Shown: piece after piece, positions 1 to 5,097 of the stretch
Numbering within the stretch: position 1 is the stretch's first letter
Layout: each line of letters starts with the position of its first letter
Program-made: the position numbers and the translations under genes
NCBI GenBank assembly: GCA_030637665.1
Contig: DAOWGA010000280.1
Coordinates: 1 to 6,830 of the forward strand
Direction of reading: 5' to 3'
Length of the DNA stretch: 6,830 bases
Source of the DNA: Lysobacterales bacterium
GTDB lineage: Bacteria > Pseudomonadota > Gammaproteobacteria > Xanthomonadales > SZUA-36
Notes under the pieces: generated by a model
The model's input: the letters and a program-made list of their open reading frames with translations, nothing else
Told to the model about the DNA's origin: nothing
Database searches by the model: none

Positions 1-37
1 CTGCTCAGATAGTGTTAACAGACCCTAGACAATCCAC

Positions 38-66
38 TTGCAATTAGTTACAAATGTAACTAATAT
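38..66 (+). promoter_or_regulatory. Putative sigma70 promoter of the homogentisate operon
   Basis: A -35-like TTGCAA (38-43) and a -10-like TAATAT (61-66) are separated by exactly 17 bp. Each hexamer matches the sigma70 consensus at 4 of 6 positions. Transcription would start near 73, leaving a leader of about 80 nt before hmgA. The pair brackets a strong palindrome, the layout of a repressible promoter. The rest of the leader is AT-rich and holds a long-loop inverted repeat, CCGGC (86-90) with GCCGG (121-125), of doubtful meaning. The start site is inferred from spacing only. Confidence 0.5.
43..64. promoter_or_regulatory. Operator-like palindrome upstream of hmgA
   Basis: The arms ATTAGTTACA (43-52) and TGTAACTAAT (55-64) are perfect reverse complements, 10 bp each, around a 2-bp AA centre. 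This size and symmetry fit a site for a dimeric helix-turn-helix repressor. It fills the spacer of the putative promoter (38-66), so a bound protein should block RNA polymerase. Homogentisate genes in other proteobacteria are controlled by repressors such as the IclR-type HmgR of Pseudomonas putida; which family acts here cannot be told, as no regulator gene is in the window. A second small palindrome, TGTTAACA (13-20), lies just upstream. Confidence 0.6.
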
Positions 67-153
67 ATCCTGCTCACGCAAGTTGCCGGCGCATTTGTCT
101 TTACATTTATTAATAGATTTGCCGGAATTGACCTATCAAACGGAAACAGGATC

Positions 154-1281
154 ATGTCGAGGGACTGGATTTCATTTCCGCGCAGCGAGGGATTAGCATC
201 CCGCCAGGCGCACTGTGATCTGCCCGAGGGCAGCTATGAAAGAGAGTTGGGACGGGAAGGTTTTTTTGGCCCGGCCAGTCACATGTACCACAGTCACCGC
301 CCAACCGACTGGTCCCGCTTCGAGGGACAGCTCAGGCCCCGTGCCTTCGATACGACCCGATTTGGCGCATCCGGCTCCACGCCCTGGGAGGCTTGCGGTT
401 TGTTGCACAATGCCCATATGAAGTTTCGAATCTGGGAGATGGCCACATCAATGAATGAATTGGTCCGGAACGCCGACGGGGATGAGTTGTTGTTCATTCA
501 CAGCGGTTGCGGGCATCTTTACTGTGATTACGGTCATCTGGAAATCCGGGAGGGTGATTACATTGTGTTGCCACGGGGCACCATGTGGCGCCTGGAGTCC
601 AGCGGACCGGTCCGGATGTTGCTGATTGAAGCCACCGGCGGAAGCTATTCCTTGCCTGACAAAGGCATGTTGGGACCCCATGCGATTTTTGATCCGGCAG
701 TGCTTGACGTTCCCGCAATCGACGATCGTTTCCTGGCGCAGCAGGATGAAAGTGAATGGCAGGTGCTGGTCAAAAGCCGTGGTGAAATCAGCAGCATCAC
801 TTTTCCCTTCAACCCTCTCGATGCAGTGGGCTGGAAAGGCGACCTGGCGCCTGTGCGCGTCAACTGGCGCGATATGCGGCCGGTACTGAGTGATCGCTAT
901 CACTTGCCGCCTTCGGCACACACGACCTTCGTTGCCAACCGGTTTGTCATTTGTACTTTCGCACCCAGGCCATTCGAAACGGATCCCGGCGCACTGAAGG
1001 TACCGTTCTTTCACAATAATGATGATTATGACGAAGTCATTTTCTACCACCAGGGCGATTTCTTCAGCCGGGACAATATTCATCCCGGCATGATCAGCTA
1101 TCACCCGATGGGCTTTACCCATGGCCCGCATCCCAAAGCCTTGCAAAATGCTTTTGTGCAGAAATCCGCGGCTACGGACGAAGTTGCCGTTATGATTGAT
1201 ACACGCGATTCCCTGGATGTTGATGAATCTGTCATCCCCGTCGAGTGGGAAGGCTATGTCAATTCCTGGAAATCAGCATGA
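154..1281 (+). CDS. hmgA: Homogentisate 1,2-dioxygenase (short bacterial form)
   Basis: The protein should be the Fe(II) enzyme that opens the ring of homogentisate with O2 to give maleylacetoacetate, the central step of aerobic tyrosine and phenylalanine breakdown, in the cytoplasm. It has 375 residues, shorter than the 430-445 typical of the best-known forms. The metal site is visible in the C-terminal cupin half: H287 and E294 in an HNNDDYDE stretch, then H317 and H323 in YHPMGFTHGPHP. The last pair has the same six-residue spacing as H365/H371 of the human enzyme. The H-to-E spacing is one residue longer than in human. The ATG at 154 is the only sensible start; the next Met is near residue 43. 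Its ribosome site is weak: AGGA (148-151) is only 2 nt from ATG, and GGAAA (142-146) is better spaced. First gene of the hmgA-fah-maiA operon. The family call is firm; activity of this short form is inferred. Confidence 0.9.
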   Translation: MSRDWISFPRSEGLASRQAHCDLPEGSYERELGREGFFGPASHMYHSHRPTDWSRFEGQLRPRAFDTTRFGASGSTPWEACGLLHNAHMKFRIWEMATSMNELVRNADGDELLFIHSGCGHLYCDYGHLEIREGDYIVLPRGTMWRLESSGPVRMLLIEATGGSYSLPDKGMLGPHAIFDPAVLDVPAIDDRFLAQQDESEWQVLVKSRGEISSITFPFNPLDAVGWKGDLAPVRVNWRDMRPVLSDRYHLPPSAHTTFVANRFVICTFAPRPFETDPGALKVPFFHNNDDYDEVIFYHQGDFFSRDNIHPGMISYHPMGFTHGPHPKALQNAFVQKSAATDEVAVMIDTRDSLDVDESVIPVEWEGYVNSWKSA

Positions 1282-1332
1282 GTGCATCATTCCGTGAAGC
1301 GACACTAATATGATCCTGATAACAACCCGGCT

Positions 1333-1347
1333 GGAGCTCTGACATTG
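1333..1347 (+). promoter_or_regulatory. Ribosome binding site fixing a TTG start
   Basis: GGAG (1333-1336) lies 8 nt before a TTG codon at 1345. The reading frame upstream of that TTG contains no ATG or GTG before an in-frame TAA at 1306-1308, so TTG is the best start for the fumarylacetoacetase. The resulting N-terminus, MKLASLKSGGRDG, is typical for bacterial members of the family. Confidence 0.75.
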
Positions 1348-2331
1348 AAACTGGCATCACTTAAATCTGGCGGCCGTGATGGCACGCTGATCGTCGTTAA
1401 CCGGGCATTGACCCAATTTATCGTGGCCAATGAGCTTGCAGATACGCTGCAGCAGGCCATAGAGGACTGGTCCAATGCCGCACCCCGGCTGAATGCCCTT
1501 TCAGATTCACTAAACGCCGGCGACAGGGACGATGCAAAGGCTCTGGACTTTGGCGCTCTTGCTTCGCCGATGCCGCGGGCCTACGAATTCCTGGATGGCA
1601 GCGCCTATCTGCCCCACGTTGAGCGTGTCCGCCGCGCACGGGGAGCCGAGGTCCCGGCATCGTTCTACGAAGACCCGTTGATGTACCAGGCCACATCGGC
1701 AGGTTTCAACGGGCCGCGTGACGCGGTTCAGGTCGTGAGCGAAGATTACGGCATCGACTTCGAATCTGAAGTTGTCGTGGTAACGGATGATGTGCCCATG
1801 GCGGTTGACGCGGAGCGGGCTGCTGAGCATATCCAGTTGATCGGCCTGGTCAATGACGTCAGCCTGAGGAACCTGATTCCGGCGGAACTGGCCAAGGGAT
1901 TCGGATTCCTGCAGTCCAAGCCACGTTCCACTCTTTCACCCGTTCTGGTTACACCGGATGAGCTTGGCGATGCCTGGCGTGACAGCGTGGTCCATTTGCC
2001 CTTACGTTCCTGGTTGAATGGCGAGCTCTTTGGTGCGCCCGAAGCGGGCGCAGACATGCAGTTCAATTTCGCCCGGCTGGTGGCTCATGCCGTCAGGACC
2101 AGGCCACTGGGCGCCGGAACGATTGTGGGTTCCGGGACCGTTGCAAATAAGGATGAAAGCCTGGGCGCATCCTGCCTGGCCGAACGGCGCATGTTGGAAA
2201 TAATCGCCAATGGTAAACCGGAAACGCCATTCATGAGCTTCGGCGATACCATACGAATTGAAATGCTGGACCATGAAGGCAACTCCATTTTTGGTGGCAT
2301 CGAGCAGGTGATAATACCTTATGGCCAGTGA
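1345..2331 (+). CDS. fahA: Fumarylacetoacetase (FAH family)
   Basis: This 328-residue protein belongs to the short bacterial fumarylacetoacetate hydrolases. It should split fumarylacetoacetate into fumarate and acetoacetate, the last step after HmgA and MaiA, using a divalent metal in the cytoplasm. Family marks: a DGSAYLPHVERVRRARGAE stretch near residues 84-102; the metal ligands E140 and E142 in DFESE; D171 in LVNDVS, matching the NDWS aspartate of animal FAH; a conserved lysine (K192) in SKPRSTLSP; and a GSGT turn at 262-265. The start is TTG with a good ribosome site, which may lower translation relative to its neighbours. It begins 63 bp after hmgA and its stop overlaps the start of maiA by 11 bp, so coupled translation with maiA is likely. 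Members of the wider FAH family act on other substrates, but the operon makes this one clear. Confidence 0.92.
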   Translation: MKLASLKSGGRDGTLIVVNRALTQFIVANELADTLQQAIEDWSNAAPRLNALSDSLNAGDRDDAKALDFGALASPMPRAYEFLDGSAYLPHVERVRRARGAEVPASFYEDPLMYQATSAGFNGPRDAVQVVSEDYGIDFESEVVVVTDDVPMAVDAERAAEHIQLIGLVNDVSLRNLIPAELAKGFGFLQSKPRSTLSPVLVTPDELGDAWRDSVVHLPLRSWLNGELFGAPEAGADMQFNFARLVAHAVRTRPLGAGTIVGSGTVANKDESLGASCLAERRMLEIIANGKPETPFMSFGDTIRIEMLDHEGNSIFGGIEQVIIPYGQ

Positions 2332-2992
2332 GCGGCCAGACCCCCTGATTCTGTATGGTTACTGGCGCAGCTCCTCTTCCTATCGAGTCAGGATTGCCCT
2401 CAATCTGAAAGGCCTGGAATACGAACAACAGCCGGTACACCTGGTCCGGGATGGTGGCGCGCAGAATTTGCCTGCCTATCGTGAAATCAATCCTCTTGGC
2501 CTGGTTCCCGCGTTGCTACACAGGGGCCGGGTTGTGGTGCAGTCCCTGGCAATCTGTGAATACCTTGAAGACCTGTTCCCGGCTCCGGCCCTGTTGCCAG
2601 GAGACGCGTCCGGGAGGGCAAGGGTCAGGGGCCTGGCTCAGAGCATTGCCAGCGAGATTCAGCCTTTGAATAACCTGGGCGTAACGCAATACCTGGAAGG
2701 AGAAATGAGCCAAACGGCGGAAGCAATCAACGCCTGGATGTCCCATTGGGTTGCCAGGGGCTTCTCCGCCGTGGAGACCTGGCTGGACAACAGTGCTACG
2801 GGCCGGTTTTGTCATGGCGATCAGCCTGGCCTGGCGGATTGCTTCCTGGTACCGCAGGTTTACAATGCGGAGCGTTTCTCCTGTGACCTGGAGCCATACC
2901 CGAACATCCGCCGCATCAGCACGCTGTGCCGGGAATTACCTGCATTTTCGTCTGCTGCGCCGGAGAGCCAGCCGGATGCCCCAATTGATTGA
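2321..2992 (+). CDS. maiA: Maleylacetoacetate isomerase (zeta-class GST)
   Basis: This enzyme should turn maleylacetoacetate (from HmgA) into fumarylacetoacetate (for FahA), using glutathione as cofactor. At 223 residues it has the usual length. The N-terminal thioredoxin-like domain (about 8-88) shows the zeta-class active-site run SSSSYRVRIAL from S17, the cis-proline segment NPLGLVPAL (57-65) and the glutathione-binding QSLAICEYL (74-82). A helical C-terminal domain follows and ends in the tail PESQPDAP, which resembles other family members. ATG at 2321 lies inside the end of fahA, with AGGTG (2306-2310) 10 nt before it. The gene order hmgA-fah-maiA does not follow the order of reactions. 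No clear terminator follows; 2993-3076 instead carries a promoter candidate for the next gene. Confidence 0.92.
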   Translation: MASERPDPLILYGYWRSSSSYRVRIALNLKGLEYEQQPVHLVRDGGAQNLPAYREINPLGLVPALLHRGRVVVQSLAICEYLEDLFPAPALLPGDASGRARVRGLAQSIASEIQPLNNLGVTQYLEGEMSQTAEAINAWMSHWVARGFSAVETWLDNSATGRFCHGDQPGLADCFLVPQVYNAERFSCDLEPYPNIRRISTLCRELPAFSSAAPESQPDAPID

Positions 2993-3017
2993 GTTAGGGG
3001 TAATTGATTTCAGGGGC

Positions 3018-3046
3018 TTAACTCGGCCGCCTGCATGAGTCATAAT
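3018..3046 (+). promoter_or_regulatory. Putative sigma70 promoter of the lipoprotein pair
   Basis: TTAACT (3018-3023, 4 of 6 matches to the -35 consensus) and CATAAT (3041-3046, 5 of 6 to the -10) are 17 bp apart. The predicted transcription start near 3053 gives a short leader of about 24 nt before the ATG at 3077. A degenerate direct repeat with AATTGATT at 2983-2990 and 3002-3009 lies just upstream. No terminator is seen between maiA and this point, so read-through from the operon before it is possible. Confidence 0.45.
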
Positions 3047-3076
3047 CCAAGCTCAGTTAATCCTTAAGAAATCAAT

Positions 3077-3442
3077 ATGCAAAATCTTGTGATTCTGATG
3101 ATTGTGTTGCTGCTTACCGCTTGTGCGACGCCAAAGCCGGCGCCGGATGCCTTCAATGATGCAGAACAGGCTATCGATGCGGCTGTTCGGGCGGGTGCGG
3201 AAGAGCATTCACCGGTGGAATTGCGCTTCGCCCGGGAAAAAGTCCTGGAGGCGCACAAGGGCATGGAGCACAAGCAGTATGACAAGGCGATATACCTGAT
3301 TGAACAATCTGAGATCAACTCCGAGTTGGCCATTGAAAAATCCAAGGCGGCCATCATTCGTGGCAGGGTAAGCGAACTGGCACGGGAAAATGAGATCCTG
3401 CGTGAAGATTTTGAATCTACCTTCGGAGTGGAATACGAATGA
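3077..3442 (+). CDS. Small DUF4398-type lipoprotein
   Basis: A 121-residue protein with a lipoprotein signal peptide: a hydrophobic run (residues 4-13) and lipobox LTAC with the lipidated cysteine at C16. The residue after it is alanine, not aspartate, so sorting to the outer membrane is expected. The mature part is helical, Glu/Lys/Ala-rich and matches what I know of DUF4398: FNDAEQAIDAAVRAGA near residues 26-41, then a second helix pair with the QYDKAIYLIEQSEINSELA stretch. The signal peptide lacks the usual Lys/Arg before the hydrophobic run. An in-frame TAA at 3065-3067 leaves no ATG or GTG start further upstream. The ribosome site is weak (AAGAA, 3066-3070). Its stop overlaps the start of the next lipoprotein (ATGA), so the two are probably made together. 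Function is unknown. Confidence 0.85.
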   Translation: MQNLVILMIVLLLTACATPKPAPDAFNDAEQAIDAAVRAGAEEHSPVELRFAREKVLEAHKGMEHKQYDKAIYLIEQSEINSELAIEKSKAAIIRGRVSELARENEILREDFESTFGVEYE

Positions 3443-4428
3443 TGACCTCGGTGGTGCGACTCCTGGCTGTCATGTGTGTGGCCGCACTTATCACCGCTTG
3501 TGGCAGCGCTCCAAAAAAAGACCTGGCGCTCGAGCAGGTAAGAGCACAGCTGGATGAACTGAAAGCGAACGAGGAATTGGCGGGATATGCTCCATTGGCG
3601 CTCGGTGAAGCGGAAAGGGCTTTGCGCCAGGCCGAAGTCGCGACGGGCAACGATACCTATCGTATCCACCTGATATACATGGCAGACCGCAGAATCCAGA
3701 TTGCCCGGGCCGTGGCGCAACGGGAACAACTGGAAAAGGAAGTTAGCAGGCTGAACGATGAACGAAACGCCATGCTGGTGCGCGCCAGCCAGTTGGAAGC
3801 AGAGCGCGCCAGGCTGGAAGCCGAACAGGCCAGGATGATTTCCCGGGCCACAGCCGAAGACGCGCAACGCGCACGGGAAGAAGTCGCGCAGGCACAACAG
3901 CGCGAGGCACAGTCCCAACGCACTGCGGATCAGGCGCGCCAGGAAGCGAATCAGGCCAAGGCCCTGGCTGCATCGAGCGTTACCGCAGCTGATCTGGCAC
4001 GCAGAGAGGCTGAACTGGCGGCGGAACAGGCTGATTCACTGCGCCGCCAGCTGGAAAATCTGCAATTGCGCCAGACGGAAAGTGGTGTTGTTGTTACCCT
4101 TGGGGACGTACTGTTTGAATCAGGACAAACTGATTTGAGGGAAGAAGCGCATTCCAGCCTGGTGGAAGTGGTGGATTTACTGCAAAGCGAGCCCGACAAG
4201 AAAATCCGGATTGAGGGCCACACGGATTCCACCGGTGAAGCAGCAACAAACCTGAAAATTTCTGAGCGAAGGGCCAACAAAGTGCTGGAAGCCCTGGTTG
4301 CACTTGGAGTGGACCCGGCCCGTGTTACGACTGCCGGATTGGGAGAAGATTTCCCAATCGCCAGCAACGAAACCGAACAGGGCCGCAACCGAAATCGGCG
4401 CGTCGATGTGATACTGCTGGATGATTGA
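3439..4428 (+). CDS. OmpA-family lipoprotein with DUF4398-like part and coiled coil
   Basis: A 329-residue lipoprotein likely to link the outer membrane to peptidoglycan. In order: signal peptide with R7 and lipobox ITAC (lipidated C21); a DUF4398-like helical part (about 28-95, EQVRAQLDELKANEELAGYAPLALGEAERAL and onward); a long Ala/Glu/Gln/Arg-rich coiled coil (about 95-215); and an OmpA/MotB-type domain (about 218-329). In the last, IEGHTDSTG carries D263 and ISERRA carries R278, with the same 15-residue spacing as the diaminopimelate-contacting D271/R286 of Acinetobacter OmpA. The ending GRNRNRRVDVIL is typical. ATG at 3439 is chosen over ATG at 3442 because GGAG (3425-3428) is 10 nt away. 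Its first part resembles the protein encoded just before it, suggesting duplication or partnership. Pal-like or stress-related roles are possible; the specific function is unknown. Confidence 0.88.
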   Translation: MMTSVVRLLAVMCVAALITACGSAPKKDLALEQVRAQLDELKANEELAGYAPLALGEAERALRQAEVATGNDTYRIHLIYMADRRIQIARAVAQREQLEKEVSRLNDERNAMLVRASQLEAERARLEAEQARMISRATAEDAQRAREEVAQAQQREAQSQRTADQARQEANQAKALAASSVTAADLARREAELAAEQADSLRRQLENLQLRQTESGVVVTLGDVLFESGQTDLREEAHSSLVEVVDLLQSEPDKKIRIEGHTDSTGEAATNLKISERRANKVLEALVALGVDPARVTTAGLGEDFPIASNETEQGRNRNRRVDVILLDD

Positions 4429-4514
4429 ACTGTCAGCTTGATGCAGCGGTGAATTTGACGAAAAATCCAGCCTGAAATATTTGTTACGCATCCATTGTCA
4501 GCTGTCGATTCCAC

Positions 4515-4543
4515 TTGAGGTTCTGCATCATTTGCGCTAGATT
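4515..4543 (+). promoter_or_regulatory. Weak promoter-like pair in the gene-free stretch
   Basis: TTGAGG (4515-4520) and TAGATT (4538-4543) are 17 bp apart, each 4 of 6 to the sigma70 consensus. Transcription from near 4550 would run through the wide inverted repeat and reach the DUF465 gene with a leader of about 195 nt. A pair of this quality can arise by chance. Confidence 0.22.
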
Positions 4544-4573
4544 TAATACAGCACCATGGTTTATCCAATCAAA

Positions 4574-4639
4574 AATGGAGTTCGCGGATAATGGCTGTCA
4601 TGCCTCATGTCCGTCGCACGTCAAATTCTGAACTCCATT
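4574..4639. repeat. 10-bp inverted repeat with 46-nt interior
   Basis: AATGGAGTTC (4574-4583) and GAACTCCATT (4630-4639) are perfect reverse complements. A short inner pairing, CGGA (4585-4588) with TCCG (4610-4613), could add to a folded RNA. No T-run follows the right arm directly, so it is not a standard terminator. It could be the foot of a structured RNA, paired protein sites, or a small repeat element. Confidence 0.45.
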
Positions 4640-4655
4640 CCACTCGTTTAAAAAT

Positions 4656-4672
4656 TCACATCAATTATGTGA
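4656..4672. promoter_or_regulatory. Operator-like palindrome TCACAT-N5-ATGTGA
   Basis: Two perfect 6-bp arms (4656-4661 and 4667-4672) are separated by CAATT, about 75 bp before the DUF465 start. The half-site order is the reverse of a CRP site (TGTGA-N6-TCACA), so CRP is unlikely. The site fits a dimeric repressor or activator of unknown identity. Confidence 0.35.
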
Positions 4673-4682
4673 CCTCAGTGTC

Positions 4683-4695
4683 CACGGAATCCGTG
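4683..4695. promoter_or_regulatory. Palindrome CACGGA-N1-TCCGTG
   Basis: Arms at 4683-4688 and 4690-4695 match perfectly around a single A. The centre is too tight for an RNA hairpin with the full stem, so a protein-binding site is the likelier reading, if it has any role. It is 50 bp before the DUF465 gene. Confidence 0.28.
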
Positions 4696-4744
4696 CGCTG
4701 GGGCGCTTTGTCACTGCTGTATCGATCAGATTCGGAGGAATTAC

Positions 4745-4960
4745 ATGTTTGAACACCGCCAGGAGCAATTGGAACAACTGAAGAAGGAAAATCAAGATTT
4801 TCTTCGTGTCTTCAACCGTCATCAGGAACTGGACAAACGGGTTATAGCTGCTGAAGTCGGCACGACCCCTATGGAAGACCTGGCTTTGAATCAGCTCAAG
4901 AAAGAAAAGCTGTGGGCGAAAGACCAACTGGCACGTATGATGGACGCTAAAGCTACCTGA
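4745..4960 (+). CDS. DUF465 (YdcH-family) small coiled-coil protein
   Basis: A 71-residue, highly charged protein of the DUF465/YdcH family. The marks are a first helix rich in E/K/Q ending in FLRVFNRHQELDKRVIAAE (about 18-37), a short turn with TTPMEDLALN, and a second helix starting LKKEKLWAKDQLARMM. Family members are cytosolic, form helical hairpins and have no established biochemical function known to me. There is no signal peptide or membrane segment. Translation should be efficient: CGGAGG (4733-4738) lies 6 nt before ATG. The gene stands alone, with a gene-free stretch before it and an intrinsic terminator 22 bp after its stop, so it is probably a monocistronic unit. Confidence 0.85.
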   Translation: MFEHRQEQLEQLKKENQDFLRVFNRHQELDKRVIAAEVGTTPMEDLALNQLKKEKLWAKDQLARMMDAKAT

Positions 4961-4982
4961 CTAGTCGCACTAATCGAAACAT

Positions 4983-5016
4983 GCGGCCGGGATGATACCC
5001 GGCCGCTTTGTTTTGT
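4983..5016 (+). terminator. Intrinsic terminator after the DUF465 gene
   Basis: GCGGCCGGG (4983-4991) pairs perfectly with CCCGGCCGC (4998-5006) over a 6-nt ATGATA loop, followed by the T-rich tail TTTGTTTTGT (5007-5016). The 9-bp GC-rich stem plus tail is a textbook Rho-independent terminator. It separates the DUF465 gene from the transsulfuration genes, which therefore need their own promoter within 5017-5097; I do not see a good one there. Confidence 0.93.
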
Positions 5017-5066
5017 CCTGCTAAACTCTGAAATGAGGCTGACTCATGCGGCCACCCGGCCAGCGT

Positions 5067-5080
5067 TTCGGTACACCGAA
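5067..5080. promoter_or_regulatory. Palindrome just before the cystathionine beta-synthase gene
   Basis: TTCGGT (5067-5072) and ACCGAA (5075-5080) are perfect 6-bp arms around AC, ending 2 nt before the ribosome site GGAG (5083-5086). As DNA it could be an operator; as RNA the loop is too small for the full stem but a shorter hairpin could form next to the ribosome site. Either could tie expression to sulfur supply. No match to a known MetJ or MetR site is evident by eye. Confidence 0.35.
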
Positions 5081-5097
5081 CTGGAGCACATTCTCTG

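Larger units (their letters stand above)
4429..4744. other. 316-bp gene-free stretch with several dyads
   Basis: No convincing gene lies here, and no T-tailed hairpin closes the lipoprotein operon. The stretch holds an 8-bp direct repeat TGTCAGCT (4431-4438, 4496-4503), a weak promoter-like pair (4515-4543), a wide inverted repeat (4574-4639) and two compact palindromes (4656-4672, 4683-4695). It ends in a strong ribosome site, CGGAGG (4733-4738), for the next gene. It may hold the regulated leader of that gene or a small RNA; neither can be shown from sequence alone. Confidence 0.5.

Noticed and set aside
448..1146. A 232-codon open frame on the - strand inside hmgA.
   Set aside because: It is fully antisense to a well-supported enzyme and shows no recognisable domain.
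2992..3023. A terminator after maiA formed by AGTTA (2992-2996) and TAACT (3019-3023).
   Set aside because: The stem is only 5 bp, AT-rich, with a 22-nt loop and no T-run; the right arm is better read as part of a -35 element.
3064..3918. A 284-codon open frame on the - strand across both lipoprotein genes.
   Set aside because: It lies antisense to two genes with clear signal peptides and domains; its Cys/Phe/Ser-rich protein looks like the complement of Ala/Glu/Gln-rich coiled-coil codons.
4656..4672. A CRP binding site at TCACAT-N5-ATGTGA.
   Set aside because: The half-sites are in the opposite order to TGTGA-N6-TCACA and the spacer differs, so only a generic palindrome is called.
4695..4710. 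A small hairpin GCGC-TGGG-GCGC followed by TTTG.
   Set aside because: A 4-bp stem with three Ts is too weak for a terminator and would stop transcription just before a gene with a strong ribosome site.
4591..4752. A 53-codon + strand frame starting MAVMPHVRRTSN and overlapping the start of the DUF465 gene by 8 bp.
   Set aside because: Its composition is Ser/Arg-rich and low in structure, it resembles no family I know, and its start lies inside the inverted repeat. GGAG at 4577-4580 is a possible ribosome site, so it is not excluded, but chance is likelier.
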